NCBI RefSeq assembly: GCF_027924405.1
Contig: NZ_AP026978.1
Coordinates: 1,302,001 to 1,366,000, forward strand
DNA from: Nocardia sputorum
GTDB taxonomy: Bacteria; Actinomycetota; Actinomycetes; Mycobacteriales; Mycobacteriaceae
Reading direction: 5' to 3'
DNA length: 64,000 nucleotides
Below, in pieces: positions 50,508 through 59,643 of this stretch (positions within the stretch are counted from its first letter, which is position 1; each line of letters begins with the position of its first letter). The notes under the pieces were generated by a model. It worked only from the letters and a program-made list of their open reading frames with translations, searched no databases and was not told where the DNA came from. The position numbers and the translations under genes are program-made.

Positions 50508-51130
50508 CGAATCCTCGGGAAGTAGCCTTCGAACCGCCATCCCGCGCCCGAGTCGACCGCCGCTCCGCGGTGCGGTTCGCCCGCCGGGCAGTGGCTGTCG
50601 ATCCAATTCGGACCGAAGTACAGGACTTGGCATTTCGTGCAACGGTTCCAGCCGGGCTGTTTCGGGAAGTCCGACAGCGGTGGCTGCAGATCCGTTTCGA
50701 CGCGATAGGTCTCGGCCGACGGTGTGTGCCCCTCCGAGTTGTTCGGGCAGACACCCCGATCGAAGGAGAAGTACGCCGCTTTGCAGGTGCGGCACCACTT
50801 CAAGCCCAGCAGCCCCGCGCGATCCTGGCCGACCTCGGGCTGTTCGTCGACGAACCAATAGACCGCACTGCCGTCCTGGTAGTGGCTGTGGTCCCAGAGA
50901 TGCGACACCGGGCAGTGGCCCTGGTCGTCGCCCCACGCGAACCACATGTTCTGGCAGCGGCTGCACCACCGGAAGCCCGAATTGGAACCGGCCAAGGCGG
51001 TTTTCGGCGACATGGCGGCGCCCAGCGCAAGACCGGCTCCCGCGGCCGCGGCGCGGGTGAGAAACCGTCTGCGGTCCACCGGACGCGGCAGCCGGCGGAC
51101 GGCACGGAAACTCGAACAGTACTCGTTCAT
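50504..51130 (-). CDS. Tat-exported protein with three CxxC repeats
   Basis: 208 residues. The N terminus DRRRFLTRAAAAGAGLALG is a twin-arginine signal, so the protein is exported folded. The mature part is three copies of a ~45-residue unit: WCSRCQNMWFAW...CP, WCRTCKAAYFSF...CP and RCTKCQVLYFGP...CP, each W/R-C-x2-C-x4-F plus a later Cys-Pro, with His nearby: a likely zinc or disulfide-stabilised module seen in secreted actinobacterial proteins. It is the first gene of the leftward operon with pseudokinase, caspase and EACC1, diverging from the histidine kinase gene. Confidence 0.85.
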   Translation of the reverse strand: MNEYCSSFRAVRRLPRPVDRRRFLTRAAAAGAGLALGAAMSPKTALAGSNSGFRWCSRCQNMWFAWGDDQGHCPVSHLWDHSHYQDGSAVYWFVDEQPEVGQDRAGLLGLKWCRTCKAAYFSFDRGVCPNNSEGHTPSAETYRVETDLQPPLSDFPKQPGWNRCTKCQVLYFGPNWIDSHCPAGEPHRGAAVDSGAGWRFEGYFPRIR

Positions 51131-51317
51131 GGCATCTTCCCCTCGAAATCGGCTGTGCCGACAGGGATATTGTCGTGGCCCGCGCGGCGCGCGCCGTCCC
51201 GGTGATCCGCCGCCCGCGCGACGGAAAACTCGGGAGCGGGCGGGTGGAAACCTTGGTTGCGTCTGCGGTGTGGTCGTGGATGATCGGGCCAGCGGGGGAA
51301 AACGAGGAGATCGTGCG

Positions 51318-53102
51318 GTGACGGTCATTGTTGCGGAGGGCGATGCGCGTCCGGCGCGGGTGCCGCGCTGGGCGTCCGCGGCCGTGGCGGGGCTCGCCGC
51401 GCTGGCCGTGACGTGCTGGACCATGGCCGTCTCCTGGTCGGTGTGGACGCCGCTCTGGTGGCAGGAGATCCCGCCGCGGAGCGCGGGGTCGGTGGTGATC
51501 GGAGCCGGTGTGGTCGCCTGGGTTCGATTGCCCTCACCGCGCATCGGACGGTTGATGGTGCTCGGCGCCGCCGTGTATTACCTCCAGTACCTGAGGGCTA
51601 CCGACGGTGTGCTGTTCGCGATCGGCTTCTGCCTCGCCTACAGCTGGATGGGTATCGCGGCGCACGTCCTCTTGGCTTGGCCCACCGGCCGATTGGGCAG
51701 CAGGTTCGACCGCGGTTTCGTGATCGCTTCGCATGTCATCGCGACGGGCACCCAGGTCGTGCGGTACTTCGTCGATCATCCGGAACCGCCGTGGGCGATC
51801 GGTATCCACCGCCCGGTCACTTTCTGGGGGGCGACCGGCAGCGTCCTCGGCGTCGTCATGGGCGTCGCGGCCGTCGCCATCGTGGTGCGGCGCTGGGCGG
51901 TGGCCGCACCGGTGCGCCGCAGGCCCGCCGGTCCGGTCTGGATCGGGATCGGGGCGACCGCGGCGATCAAGATCGCGGAAGCGGTGGTCACCGTGATACC
52001 CGCGCCCATCCAGGCGAAGGCCGTGCTCGCTTCGTTGTTCACCGTCGCGGTGATCGTGCTCGTCCCGCTGCTGTATCTGGTCCGCTGGCTGGTGCGCAAG
52101 CTCGGCCACCAAGGCGTGGTCGATCTGCTCAACGACATCGAACGCGACCTGGCCTCGATCTCCGATCCCGGGGCGCTGCAGGCCGCGCTGCGCCGCTCTC
52201 TCGGGGATCCCACGCTGACCATCGCCTACGTGCTGGGCGACGGCCGGTACGTGGACATCCACGGCCAGCCGGTGACCGTGACCGGCCGCACCCCGGCCCG
52301 CTCGGCGACGATGGTCCGGCGCCGCGGCGACCCCATCGCGGTCATCGAGCACGACGCCGCGCTCGACGGGCAGGCGGAGGCCACCGACGCGGCGATCACG
52401 GCCGTCGCCCTGGCCATCGACAACGCGCGCCTCTACGCCACCCAGCAGGCGCAGCTGGAACAGCTCCGCCTGTCGCGGCTGCGGTTGGCGCAGACCGCCT
52501 TCGACGAGCGCAGGCGCATCCAACGGGATCTGCACGACGGTTCCCAGCAGCGCTTCTTCCGCATCCTCATGCTGCTCGACAGTGCCCACCGCGCGCTGGC
52601 CTCGGGCGAGGGAGCGGAACCGGAGAAGGCGCGGCGCGCGGTCTCGGCCGCCCACGCCGAACTCACCGACACCATCCGCGCCTTGCGTGACCTCACCCAG
52701 GGCATCTATCCGACCGTCCTGATCGCACACGGACTCGGTGCCGCGATCGAGAACCTGGCCGACCGCGCCCCGCTGCCGGTCACTTTCCAGCTGACCGAGC
52801 AACGGTGGCCGAAACACGTGGAGATCACCGCCTATTTCGTGATCAGCGAAGCGCTCGCCAACGTCTACAAGCACTCCGGGGCGACCACTGCGCACGTGCG
52901 AGCGCATCGGGACGACCGGCATCTGGTCATCGAGATCACCGACGACGGCCACGGCGGCGCCCGCCCGGGCGACGGCCTGACCGGATTGCGCCATCGCGTC
53001 GAGGGCGTCGGCGGCGAACTCGACATCATCAGCGAGGCCGGTCGCGGAACGACATTGCGCGCTCGGCTTCCCGAGGCGCCCGAGACGGGAGCGACGTCAT
53101 GA
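51318..53102 (+). CDS. Sensor histidine kinase (HisKA_3/NarX type)
   Basis: 594 residues. The first ~270 hold seven or so membrane segments without a large outer loop, so it probably senses within or at the membrane. Then a linker with a coiled coil (LYATQQAQLEQLRLSRLRL), the phosphoacceptor His406 in RIQRDLHDGSQQRFF (LHDG box) and the ATPase domain with ALANVYKHSGATTA, DDGHGG and GLTGLRHRVEGVGG. GTG 51318 follows GAGGAG. Its stop overlaps the start of the response-regulator gene by four bases. It diverges from the CxxC/pseudokinase/caspase operon by 187 bases, so control of that operon is plausible. Confidence 0.94.
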   Translation: MTVIVAEGDARPARVPRWASAAVAGLAALAVTCWTMAVSWSVWTPLWWQEIPPRSAGSVVIGAGVVAWVRLPSPRIGRLMVLGAAVYYLQYLRATDGVLFAIGFCLAYSWMGIAAHVLLAWPTGRLGSRFDRGFVIASHVIATGTQVVRYFVDHPEPPWAIGIHRPVTFWGATGSVLGVVMGVAAVAIVVRRWAVAAPVRRRPAGPVWIGIGATAAIKIAEAVVTVIPAPIQAKAVLASLFTVAVIVLVPLLYLVRWLVRKLGHQGVVDLLNDIERDLASISDPGALQAALRRSLGDPTLTIAYVLGDGRYVDIHGQPVTVTGRTPARSATMVRRRGDPIAVIEHDAALDGQAEATDAAITAVALAIDNARLYATQQAQLEQLRLSRLRLAQTAFDERRRIQRDLHDGSQQRFFRILMLLDSAHRALASGEGAEPEKARRAVSAAHAELTDTIRALRDLTQGIYPTVLIAHGLGAAIENLADRAPLPVTFQLTEQRWPKHVEITAYFVISEALANVYKHSGATTAHVRAHRDDRHLVIEITDDGHGGARPGDGLTGLRHRVEGVGGELDIISEAGRGTTLRARLPEAPETGATS

Positions 53103-53788
53103 AAATCGTCATCGTCGAAGATCGCGGTCTGTTCCTGGATCTGCTCACCGACGCCTTGCGCGGTCGCGGCATCGATGTGCTCGCCCAGGCGTCGACCCGG
53201 CCGGAGGCGCTGCCGCTGATCGACGAGCACGCACCCGATCTGGCGCTGCTCGACATCCGGCTGACCGCCTTCCACGACACCGACGGCCTGGACATCGCCG
53301 AACTCGTCCGGGCGAATTACCCGGACGTCGGTCTGCTGCTGCTCTCGGACTACTTGGAGGCCGCGTACGCCGAGCGTCTGCTCAGCATCGAGGAGATCCC
53401 ACGCGCCGTCGGCTATCTCGGCAAGGAACGACTCGGCAACCTCGACGAGCTCATCGACGCGTTCACCCGGATCGTCCGCGGCGAGGTGGTCATCGACCCG
53501 TACATCATCAGCAAACTGATGTCGCGCCACCGGGTGACCGATCCGCTGGAGAAGCTGACGCCGCACGAGCGGCGCATTCTCGCGCTGGTCGCCGAGGGCC
53601 GCTCCAACCGCGGCATCGCGCAGACGCTGCACACCAAGATCAGCACGGTGGAGAAGCAATTGTCCACGATCAACAGCAAACTGGCGCTGTCCGAGACCAC
53701 CGGGCTGAACCGGCACGGCTCGCTCTACAACCAGCGCGTCCTGGCCGCCCTCACCTTCCTGCGCAGCACCAATTCGACGCCGGACTGA
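53099..53788 (+). CDS. NarL/LuxR-type response regulator
   Basis: 229 residues. Receiver domain 1-~125 with acidic pair ED at 7-8, phosphoacceptor Asp52 in LLDIRLTA and Lys in YLGKERLG. The LuxR helix-turn-helix is LTPHERRILALVAEGRSNRGIAQTL with STVEKQLSTINSKL. It pairs with the kinase before it (ATGA overlap). Its target promoters are unknown; the divergent region 51131-51317 and its own are candidates. Confidence 0.94.
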   Translation: MKIVIVEDRGLFLDLLTDALRGRGIDVLAQASTRPEALPLIDEHAPDLALLDIRLTAFHDTDGLDIAELVRANYPDVGLLLLSDYLEAAYAERLLSIEEIPRAVGYLGKERLGNLDELIDAFTRIVRGEVVIDPYIISKLMSRHRVTDPLEKLTPHERRILALVAEGRSNRGIAQTLHTKISTVEKQLSTINSKLALSETTGLNRHGSLYNQRVLAALTFLRSTNSTPD

Positions 53789-53832
53789 GGCGCCGTGCAC
53801 CGAACGCGGCGCATACGGAAAGATGATGCGGC

Positions 53833-54912
53833 GTGGTGGATTACACGACGATCTTCGATCGGGTCCGTGGCTCCCTGCTGGGCGGGGCGGTGGGGGACGC
53901 GCTGGGGTGGCCTATCGAATTCCTGCGGCTGGAGCAGATCCGGCAGCGCTATGGCGACGCGGGGGTGACGGGCTTCCTGCCGCAGCATGCGGTGGACGCG
54001 CCGCAGCAGATCACCGATGACACGCAGATGACGCTGTTCACCGCGGAGGGGCTGCTGCGGGCGGCGCCGGGCGCCGACCCGGTGCCCGCGCTGCGCCGCG
54101 CGTATCTGCGCTGGTTGGAGACCCAGCGCGAAGAGGGGCCCGCCGCCGCGACCGACGGATGGCTGGCGAGCCTGCCGTTTCTGTACGCGGTGCGCGCGCC
54201 GGGAAACGCCTGCATGTCCGGGCTGGGACAGCAGGCCAGGGGATATCTCGCCCCCGTGCCGCTCGGTGAACCCGGACCGGTGAACGCGCATTCGAAGGGC
54301 TGCGGCACGGTCATGCGGTCCGCGCCGTTCGGACTGGCCGGTATGGGCCCGGACCAGGCGTTCGCCACGGCCGCGCGTGCCGCGCAATTGACCCACGGGC
54401 ATCCCACGGGTTATCTCGCCGCGGGCGCGTTCGCGGCACTGATCGATCGCGTGGTGAGCGGTGCCGAGCTGTCGGCGGCGGTACGGGAGACGGTCGTTCA
54501 GCTCACCGCGTTTCCCGCGAGCGCGGAAACCGTGGCGGCATTGGAACGCGCCGTCGAGGTGTCCGAGCAAGCGGTGTCGGCCGAGCAGGTCGAGCGGGTG
54601 GGCGGAGGGTGGATCGCCGAAGAGTGCCTGGCCATCGCGGTGTATTGCGCCCTGCACGCGGCCAGGACCGGCGACGTGCGCGCGGCGCTGCTGCTGTCGG
54701 TGAACCACTCCGGCGATTCCGATTCCACCGGCGCGGTGGCGGGCAATCTGATCGGCGCCGCGCACGGTGTGTCCGGGCTGCCGATGGAGTGGGCGGCCGC
54801 GGTGGAAGGGCGCGACGTGCTGGTCCAGGTCGCCGACGATCTCGTCATGAACTTCGGGCTCGGCGACCGGTCCGGGCTGACCGCGCGCTACCCCCACGAC
54901 GCGGGGTTGTGA
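53833..54912 (+). CDS. ADP-ribosylglycohydrolase (DraG-like)
   Basis: 359 residues. It opens with RGSLLGGAVGDALGWPIEF, has the first metal cluster TDDTQMTLFTAEGLL and the second NHSGDSDSTGAVAGNLIGA: all Asp/Thr ligands of the two Mg ions are present. These enzymes remove ADP-ribose from proteins, RNA or small molecules in the cytosol. GTG 53833 starts it, 45 bases after the response regulator, so it may be co-transcribed. Next to a caspase/pseudokinase operon it could reverse a toxic modification (inference). It ends 5 bases before a convergent LysR gene. Confidence 0.93.
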   Translation: MVDYTTIFDRVRGSLLGGAVGDALGWPIEFLRLEQIRQRYGDAGVTGFLPQHAVDAPQQITDDTQMTLFTAEGLLRAAPGADPVPALRRAYLRWLETQREEGPAAATDGWLASLPFLYAVRAPGNACMSGLGQQARGYLAPVPLGEPGPVNAHSKGCGTVMRSAPFGLAGMGPDQAFATAARAAQLTHGHPTGYLAAGAFAALIDRVVSGAELSAAVRETVVQLTAFPASAETVAALERAVEVSEQAVSAEQVERVGGGWIAEECLAIAVYCALHAARTGDVRAALLLSVNHSGDSDSTGAVAGNLIGAAHGVSGLPMEWAAAVEGRDVLVQVADDLVMNFGLGDRSGLTARYPHDAGL

Positions 54913-54916
54913 AGAC

Positions 54917-55819
54917 TCACTCGGTCTTCGGCGTCCGGCACACGTCGAGCACACGGCCGCGCAGCCATCGGTGAGCCGGGTCGGCCTGGAGCCGGACGTG
55001 CCACAGCAACGACACCGTCACCTCGGGAGCACGAAACGGCAGCGCGAACGAACGCATGCCACGCCGCAGGATCTCGGTGTGCCGCTCCGGCACCGTCGCG
55101 ACCAGATCCGAGGTCCTGGCCAGCGCCAAGGCGGCCCCGAAGCCGTCCACCACCGTCACGATGTCGCGCCGGTAGCCGGTGGGGCGCATGGCCTCGTCGA
55201 CCAGGCCCTCGTCCAGACCGCGCCGTGCGACGTGGACATGCCGCGCGGAGGCGTAGCGGGCCGTCGTGACGGCGCCGGTGTGCAGCGGATGCGCGCTGCG
55301 CACCACTCCGACGAACCGGTCGGTGAACAGCGCCGTGTTCGCGATGTCCGGAGGCAGTGCGCGGTCGATGACTCCGATCTCCAGGTCGACACCGCCGTCG
55401 CGCAGAGCACCGTGGTCGCGCTTGGCCTTCTGGACGAACCGCAGTCGCACGCCCGGCGCGGCGCGGCCGGCTTCGGCCACCAGATCCGGGCCGAACCTCT
55501 CCACGAATCCGTCGGTGCTGCGCACGGTGAAAGTGCGGTCCAGCCCGGCCAGGTCCAGCTCGCCGACCGGACGTAGCACGTCTTCGGCATCGCGGACGAG
55601 ATCGCGCACGCGGTCGCGCAGTTCCACCGCGCGCGGCGTCGGCGCCAGCCCGCGACCTGCCCGCACGAGCAGCGGGTCGCCGGTGGCCCGGCGCAACCGC
55701 GCGAGCTGGCGGCTCATCGCCGAGGGGCTGAGGGCGAGTCGTTCGCCGGCCCGCGTCACGCTGCCCTCCTCGAGCAGGACGTCCAAGGTGATCAGCAAGT
55801 TCAGGTCGGGCCGCGCCAT
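54917..55819 (-). CDS. LysR-family transcriptional regulator
   Basis: 300 residues from ATG 55819 (MARPDLNLLITLDVLLEEGS). Helix-turn-helix: VTRAGERLALSPSAMSRQLARLRRATGD; the effector domain follows to the end. It diverges from a DHA2 pump gene (start 55934) with 114 bases between and probably controls it. The long open frame upstream to 56302 is a shadow of the pump gene. Confidence 0.93.
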   Translation of the reverse strand: MARPDLNLLITLDVLLEEGSVTRAGERLALSPSAMSRQLARLRRATGDPLLVRAGRGLAPTPRAVELRDRVRDLVRDAEDVLRPVGELDLAGLDRTFTVRSTDGFVERFGPDLVAEAGRAAPGVRLRFVQKAKRDHGALRDGGVDLEIGVIDRALPPDIANTALFTDRFVGVVRSAHPLHTGAVTTARYASARHVHVARRGLDEGLVDEAMRPTGYRRDIVTVVDGFGAALALARTSDLVATVPERHTEILRRGMRSFALPFRAPEVTVSLLWHVRLQADPAHRWLRGRVLDVCRTPKTE

Positions 55820-55933
55820 GCGCACACGATCGCACAGATGGCGGGTGGCATGGCGTCCGGTGCACAAATACCTTTCCATCTGTGCGTCTTCCACCTGGTC
55901 ACGGCGAGACCTAGCGTCCTTGGAGACACCCCG

Positions 55934-57418
55934 ATGGAAGAGGTCATCGCCGTGAAACCAGCAGAACCACTCGTGCGGACAACCCCCGCACGCCGTTCGT
56001 ACCCCCGGCCGCTGCTCGCGCTGTCGCTGACAACGCTGCTGCCCTCGCTGAGCATCAGCGTCGCCAACGTCGCGCTGCCGACCATGGCGGCGGCTTTCGA
56101 TGCCTCCTTCCACGAGGTCCAGTGGATCGTCCTCGCCTATCTGCTGGCCACCACGACACTGATCGTCGGTGCGGGGCGGCTCGGTGACCTCGTCGGCCGG
56201 CGGCGGTTGCTGCTCGTGGGCATCAGCGTGTTCACGCTCGCGACGCTGCTGTGCGGCCTCGCCCCGGATCTGGTCTTCCTGGTCGCGGCCCGGGCGCTGC
56301 AAGGAGCGGGCGCCGCCTGCATGATGGCGCTGACGATGGCCCTCGTCGGCGAAACCGTTCCGAAGAACCGCACCGGCAGCGCCATGGGGTTGCTCGGGAC
56401 GATGTCCGCGGTAGGCACCGCGCTGGGCCCCTCGCTCGGCGGAGTTCTCGTCGCCGCCTTCGGCTGGCGTGCGATCTTCCTGCTCGTCGTGCCGATCGGG
56501 CTTCTCACGCTAGCTCTCTCAGCCCGCGCACTGCCCCCATCCACACCGCGAAACCGTTCTGATCGCGCTTCTTTCGATATTCTCGGCACTTCGTTGCTCG
56601 CCATCACCCTCGGCTGCTACGCGCTGGCCCTGACGGTCCAGGGCAACTCGTTCGGCCCGCTCGGTCTCGGGCTGCTCGGTGCGTGCGCGGTGGGTCTCGG
56701 ACTGTTCGTCGTGGCCGAGCGGCGGGTGTCCTCCCCGCTGCTGCACATCGCGACGTTCCGTGATCCGGTCCTGGCCGCCGGTCTCACGACGAGTGCGCTG
56801 GTTTCGGCCGTGGTGATGACCACGCTGGTGGTGGGACCCTTTCATCTCGCTCGCGCCCTGCATCTCGCTCCGGCGGTCGTCGGGTTGGTGATGTCGGCCG
56901 GTCCGGCGGTGTCCGCCCTCACCGGTGTGCCCGCGGGGCGCGCCACCGATCGCTTCGGCGCCGGGCGGATGGTCGTCGTCGGGCTCGGCGCGGTCATCGG
57001 CGGCACGGCCGCGCTCGCGGTGCTGCCCGGGGCCGCGGGGGTCGTCGGATATGTCCTGCCGCTGATGATCACGACGTGCGGCTACGCGCTGTTCCAAGCG
57101 GCCAACAACACCACGGTCATGAAAGACGTCGCGCCGCACCAGCGCGGTGTGGTGTCGGGCATGCTGAATCTTTCCCGCAACCTGGGTCTCATCACGGGAG
57201 CCTCGGTCATGGGAGCCGTCTTCGCTTTCGCGGTCGGCGCGGGGGATGTCACCGTCGCCGCGCCGGAGCAGGTGGCACGAGGTACACAGTGGACCTTCGC
57301 CGTCGCAGCGCTTCTCGTCACCCTCGGGCTCGCGATGGTCCTGGCCGTACGGGTGGGTGGCTCGGGTCCGCGTCGGCGGCCGAGTGCCCAAGCGCTCGAC
57401 GGCGACCAGCTGGACTGA
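55934..57418 (+). CDS. MFS drug-resistance transporter, DHA2 family
   Basis: 494 residues with about fourteen membrane segments. Motifs: SISVANVALPTMAAAF in helix 1, GAGRLGDLVGRRR (motif A), RALQGAGAACMMALTMALVGE (motif B). The region after KNRTGSAMGLLGTM is motif C-like. It exports an unknown compound under the divergent LysR. Start ATG 55934 (MEEVIAVKPAEP) is chosen because the upstream frame runs into the LysR promoter; ribosome site is weak. Confidence 0.92.
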   Translation: MEEVIAVKPAEPLVRTTPARRSYPRPLLALSLTTLLPSLSISVANVALPTMAAAFDASFHEVQWIVLAYLLATTTLIVGAGRLGDLVGRRRLLLVGISVFTLATLLCGLAPDLVFLVAARALQGAGAACMMALTMALVGETVPKNRTGSAMGLLGTMSAVGTALGPSLGGVLVAAFGWRAIFLLVVPIGLLTLALSARALPPSTPRNRSDRASFDILGTSLLAITLGCYALALTVQGNSFGPLGLGLLGACAVGLGLFVVAERRVSSPLLHIATFRDPVLAAGLTTSALVSAVVMTTLVVGPFHLARALHLAPAVVGLVMSAGPAVSALTGVPAGRATDRFGAGRMVVVGLGAVIGGTAALAVLPGAAGVVGYVLPLMITTCGYALFQAANNTTVMKDVAPHQRGVVSGMLNLSRNLGLITGASVMGAVFAFAVGAGDVTVAAPEQVARGTQWTFAVAALLVTLGLAMVLAVRVGGSGPRRRPSAQALDGDQLD

Positions 57419-57508
57419 CCGCGCACCCGCGCCCGACACACGTCGAGGTCGCGGTACGGTCCAGCGCGGCCTCGTATGCTCTTCGGCAGTACTCGTTTCG
57501 CCGAGGCG

Positions 57509-57537
57509 CCTCCCGCGTGCCCACGGTGTGCGGGAGG
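57509..57537. terminator. Possible bidirectional terminator between MFS and esterase genes
   Basis: Eight pairs (CCTCCCGC/GCGGGAGG) with a 13-base loop, in the 142-base gap between the convergent stops at 57418 and 57561. No T-run on either side. Confidence 0.4.
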
Positions 57538-57560
57538 AGCGCTCGATGGATCTGAGACTC

Positions 57561-58511
57561 TTATGCGCCGAGTGCGCGGGCCAGGTGCGGCCAGGAGTCG
57601 TGCAGATCCGTCTCGAACTGCCCCCAGGTGTGCGAGCCCTCCGAGCGGTTGATGTGGATCGCAGGTAGCCCGAGCTCGTCGAGGCGATCGGCGAAGGCCG
57701 CCGTGCAGGAGCTCGCTATCGCCTCGATCGGTGGGAACGGCAGGCCGCGATCTATCGCGCCCGGCGTGCCCGAAGCCGCGGACAAGTAGATGGTCTTCCC
57801 GGCCAGAGCGCCGGCGTTGGCGAAAGCATCGTGGGCCCGCCAGATCGCGTCACCCGGCGCGCCCCACATGTTGCCCGGATTGCCCCCGCCCCGGATGACC
57901 TGCGCGCTCACCATCGCCGCGCCGACGGCGTCCGCCGCCCACGGACAGCCGCTGTAGGCCGCCACCGCGTCGTACACCTCGGGCGCCTGGATCGCGAGGT
58001 CGATCGCGGAGCCCGCGCTCATCGACACTCCGGCGATCGCGTTGCGTCCGGTCGCGCCGAGCTCGGTGTCGAGCGTGGCGGGCAGTTCCCGGGTGAGGTA
58101 GGTCTGCCACCGGTTGCGCCCGACCGCCGGATCGTCGGCGAGCCAGTCGGTGTACATGCTGAAGGCGCCGCCGACCGGCATCACCACGTTGACGTGCTTG
58201 TCGGCGAAGAACCCCCGCACGTCCGTGTCGTCCCACCACGAGATGCCGTCGACCCCACCGCCGATGCCGGTGAGCAGGTAGAGCGTGGGCGCGGGACCGC
58301 CACCCGCCGCGCGGATCACCCGATTGGTGACCACCCGATCCATAGACGGTGAATAGACATCGATCTGGGACACCGAGCCGCCGAGCGGAACTTGCCCGAC
58401 CACGTGCGCCCGTGCGGGCTCGGCTCCGGCGGGGGGAACGGAAAGGACGGACGCCGCGACAGCGGTCGCGAGCGCGCTGACGAGCGCGCCCAAATACCTA
58501 GAAGCACTCAC
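57561..58511 (-). CDS. Secreted antigen-85-like esterase/mycolyltransferase
   Basis: 316 residues with a signal peptide (ALATAVAASVLSVPPAGA, cleavage near residue 30) and an alpha/beta hydrolase fold of the antigen-85 group: LYLLTGIGGG, GGAFSMYTDWLADDP, nucleophile elbow AGVSMSAGSAIDLA and catalytic His in GSHTWGQFETDL. In mycolic-acid bacteria such proteins attach mycolates to trehalose or arabinogalactan in the cell envelope; some are simple esterases. The elbow GVSMSAG is close to the GxSMxxS of Ag85. GTG 58511 is the start. Confidence 0.9.
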   Translation of the reverse strand: MSASRYLGALVSALATAVAASVLSVPPAGAEPARAHVVGQVPLGGSVSQIDVYSPSMDRVVTNRVIRAAGGGPAPTLYLLTGIGGGVDGISWWDDTDVRGFFADKHVNVVMPVGGAFSMYTDWLADDPAVGRNRWQTYLTRELPATLDTELGATGRNAIAGVSMSAGSAIDLAIQAPEVYDAVAAYSGCPWAADAVGAAMVSAQVIRGGGNPGNMWGAPGDAIWRAHDAFANAGALAGKTIYLSAASGTPGAIDRGLPFPPIEAIASSCTAAFADRLDELGLPAIHINRSEGSHTWGQFETDLHDSWPHLARALGA

Positions 58512-58612
58512 TATCTCGTTGTACCCGCGCTAGGGGCCAGTACGCCTGGGACTGTTGAAGATTCGGAACCGGGCACTGAAATCCCATGGAAGCAGCCGCT
58601 TTCGGATGGTGG

Positions 58613-59197
58613 TCAGGACGCCGTGCGGTTCGCCGCGGGAGTCGTCCGCGTGCTTCCATCCCGGCGGTCGTCGCCGTGCCGGACGCTCCGCGCGGCCCAC
58701 CCGTGCTCGGCTCGGTGCCGCGAGGACCGCAGTATCCCGGCTGCCCACAGGGCGACGCCGAGGTACAGCACCTGTTCCGGGATGCGCGCCCACAGCGGCG
58801 TCGCGGGCGCGCCGTTGAACGGGATGCCGGAGACGGCCGCGTAGATATTGGCGGGCAGCATCACGATGAACAGGGCGGCGAGTCCCAGCCCCGCGCCCCG
58901 GCGGGTGCGCGTGCGGAAGAGGCCCGCCGCGCCGAGCAGTTCCACCACGCCGGTCAGGTAGACCATCGCGCCGGGGAACGGGACGAACGGCGGAACCATC
59001 GGCAGCAGATCGGCGTGGGTGGGCACGGGCGAGTCCGCGAACGCCGCCGGAAGGAAATGCGTGGTGCCGGTCATGATCAGCATCACGCCGAGGGCGTAGG
59101 CGGCGCAGGTGGGCCAGGCGGCGAACCGGTGGACGCCGAGGGCGCCGGCCGTGCGCAGCGCGAGCAGGGTGGTCAGCAGAACGATGAGGGTTTCCAT
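58613..59197 (-). CDS. DoxX-like integral membrane protein
   Basis: About 194 residues with four membrane segments (AAYALGVMLIMTGTTHFL, AMVYLTGVVELLGAAGLF, GLGLAALFIVMLPANIYAA, the last ending in LYLGVALWAAGIL) matching the DoxX/SURF4-like family, then a basic tail of about 40 residues. Function unknown. ATG 59197 has GGAGG four bases before it; ATG 59200 is also possible and would give an ATGA overlap with the gene before. Last of a three-gene leftward membrane operon. Confidence 0.85.
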   Translation of the reverse strand: METLIVLLTTLLALRTAGALGVHRFAAWPTCAAYALGVMLIMTGTTHFLPAAFADSPVPTHADLLPMVPPFVPFPGAMVYLTGVVELLGAAGLFRTRTRRGAGLGLAALFIVMLPANIYAAVSGIPFNGAPATPLWARIPEQVLYLGVALWAAGILRSSRHRAEHGWAARSVRHGDDRRDGSTRTTPAANRTAS

Positions 59198-59643
59198 CAT
59201 GCCTCCGTAGGGACGGACCGGCCGGGCGCCGGGGTGGTGGTGAGCCGGATGAGCAGGTAGAGCAGGACGCCGATCGGCGCGAACAGGATGGTGAGTACGA
59301 GCAGCGGGCTGATCAGCAGCGATGGAAGGCCGCGGGCGCGGCTGTCCAGGAAGATCCAGCGGCCGAGGAACAGGTCGAAGGCGACGAAATGCGCCCAGGC
59401 CGCCGCGGCGCCGGAGCTCGAACCGAGCACCGCGCGCAGACCGGAGAGTTCGGGGTCGATCAGCGCCGCGGCGAAGGTGCCGAACTCGGGCACGATCAGT
59501 GCCGCGTAGACGATCAGCGGCGCAAGGCAGATGAGCGGTGAGGCGACGACCGCCCCGGTCCGCCGCCACTTCGGCGCCAGGATCATCAGTGCCCAGAACG
59601 GCGCGGCGAACCAGAAGGTGACATCGAACAGCAGTTCCGTCAT
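59197..59643 (-). CDS. ABA4-like (DUF4281) membrane protein
   Basis: 148 residues with four membrane segments; the central ALIDPELSGLRAVLG, then WAHFVAFDLFLGRWIFLDSRARG is the ABA4-like signature. Plant ABA4 acts in neoxanthin formation, but the bacterial role is unknown. The stop overlaps the start of the DoxX-like gene, and its own start overlaps the stop of the gene before by four bases (ATGA), so the three are translated together. Confidence 0.85.
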   Translation of the reverse strand: MTELLFDVTFWFAAPFWALMILAPKWRRTGAVVASPLICLAPLIVYAALIVPEFGTFAAALIDPELSGLRAVLGSSSGAAAAWAHFVAFDLFLGRWIFLDSRARGLPSLLISPLLVLTILFAPIGVLLYLLIRLTTTPAPGRSVPTEA

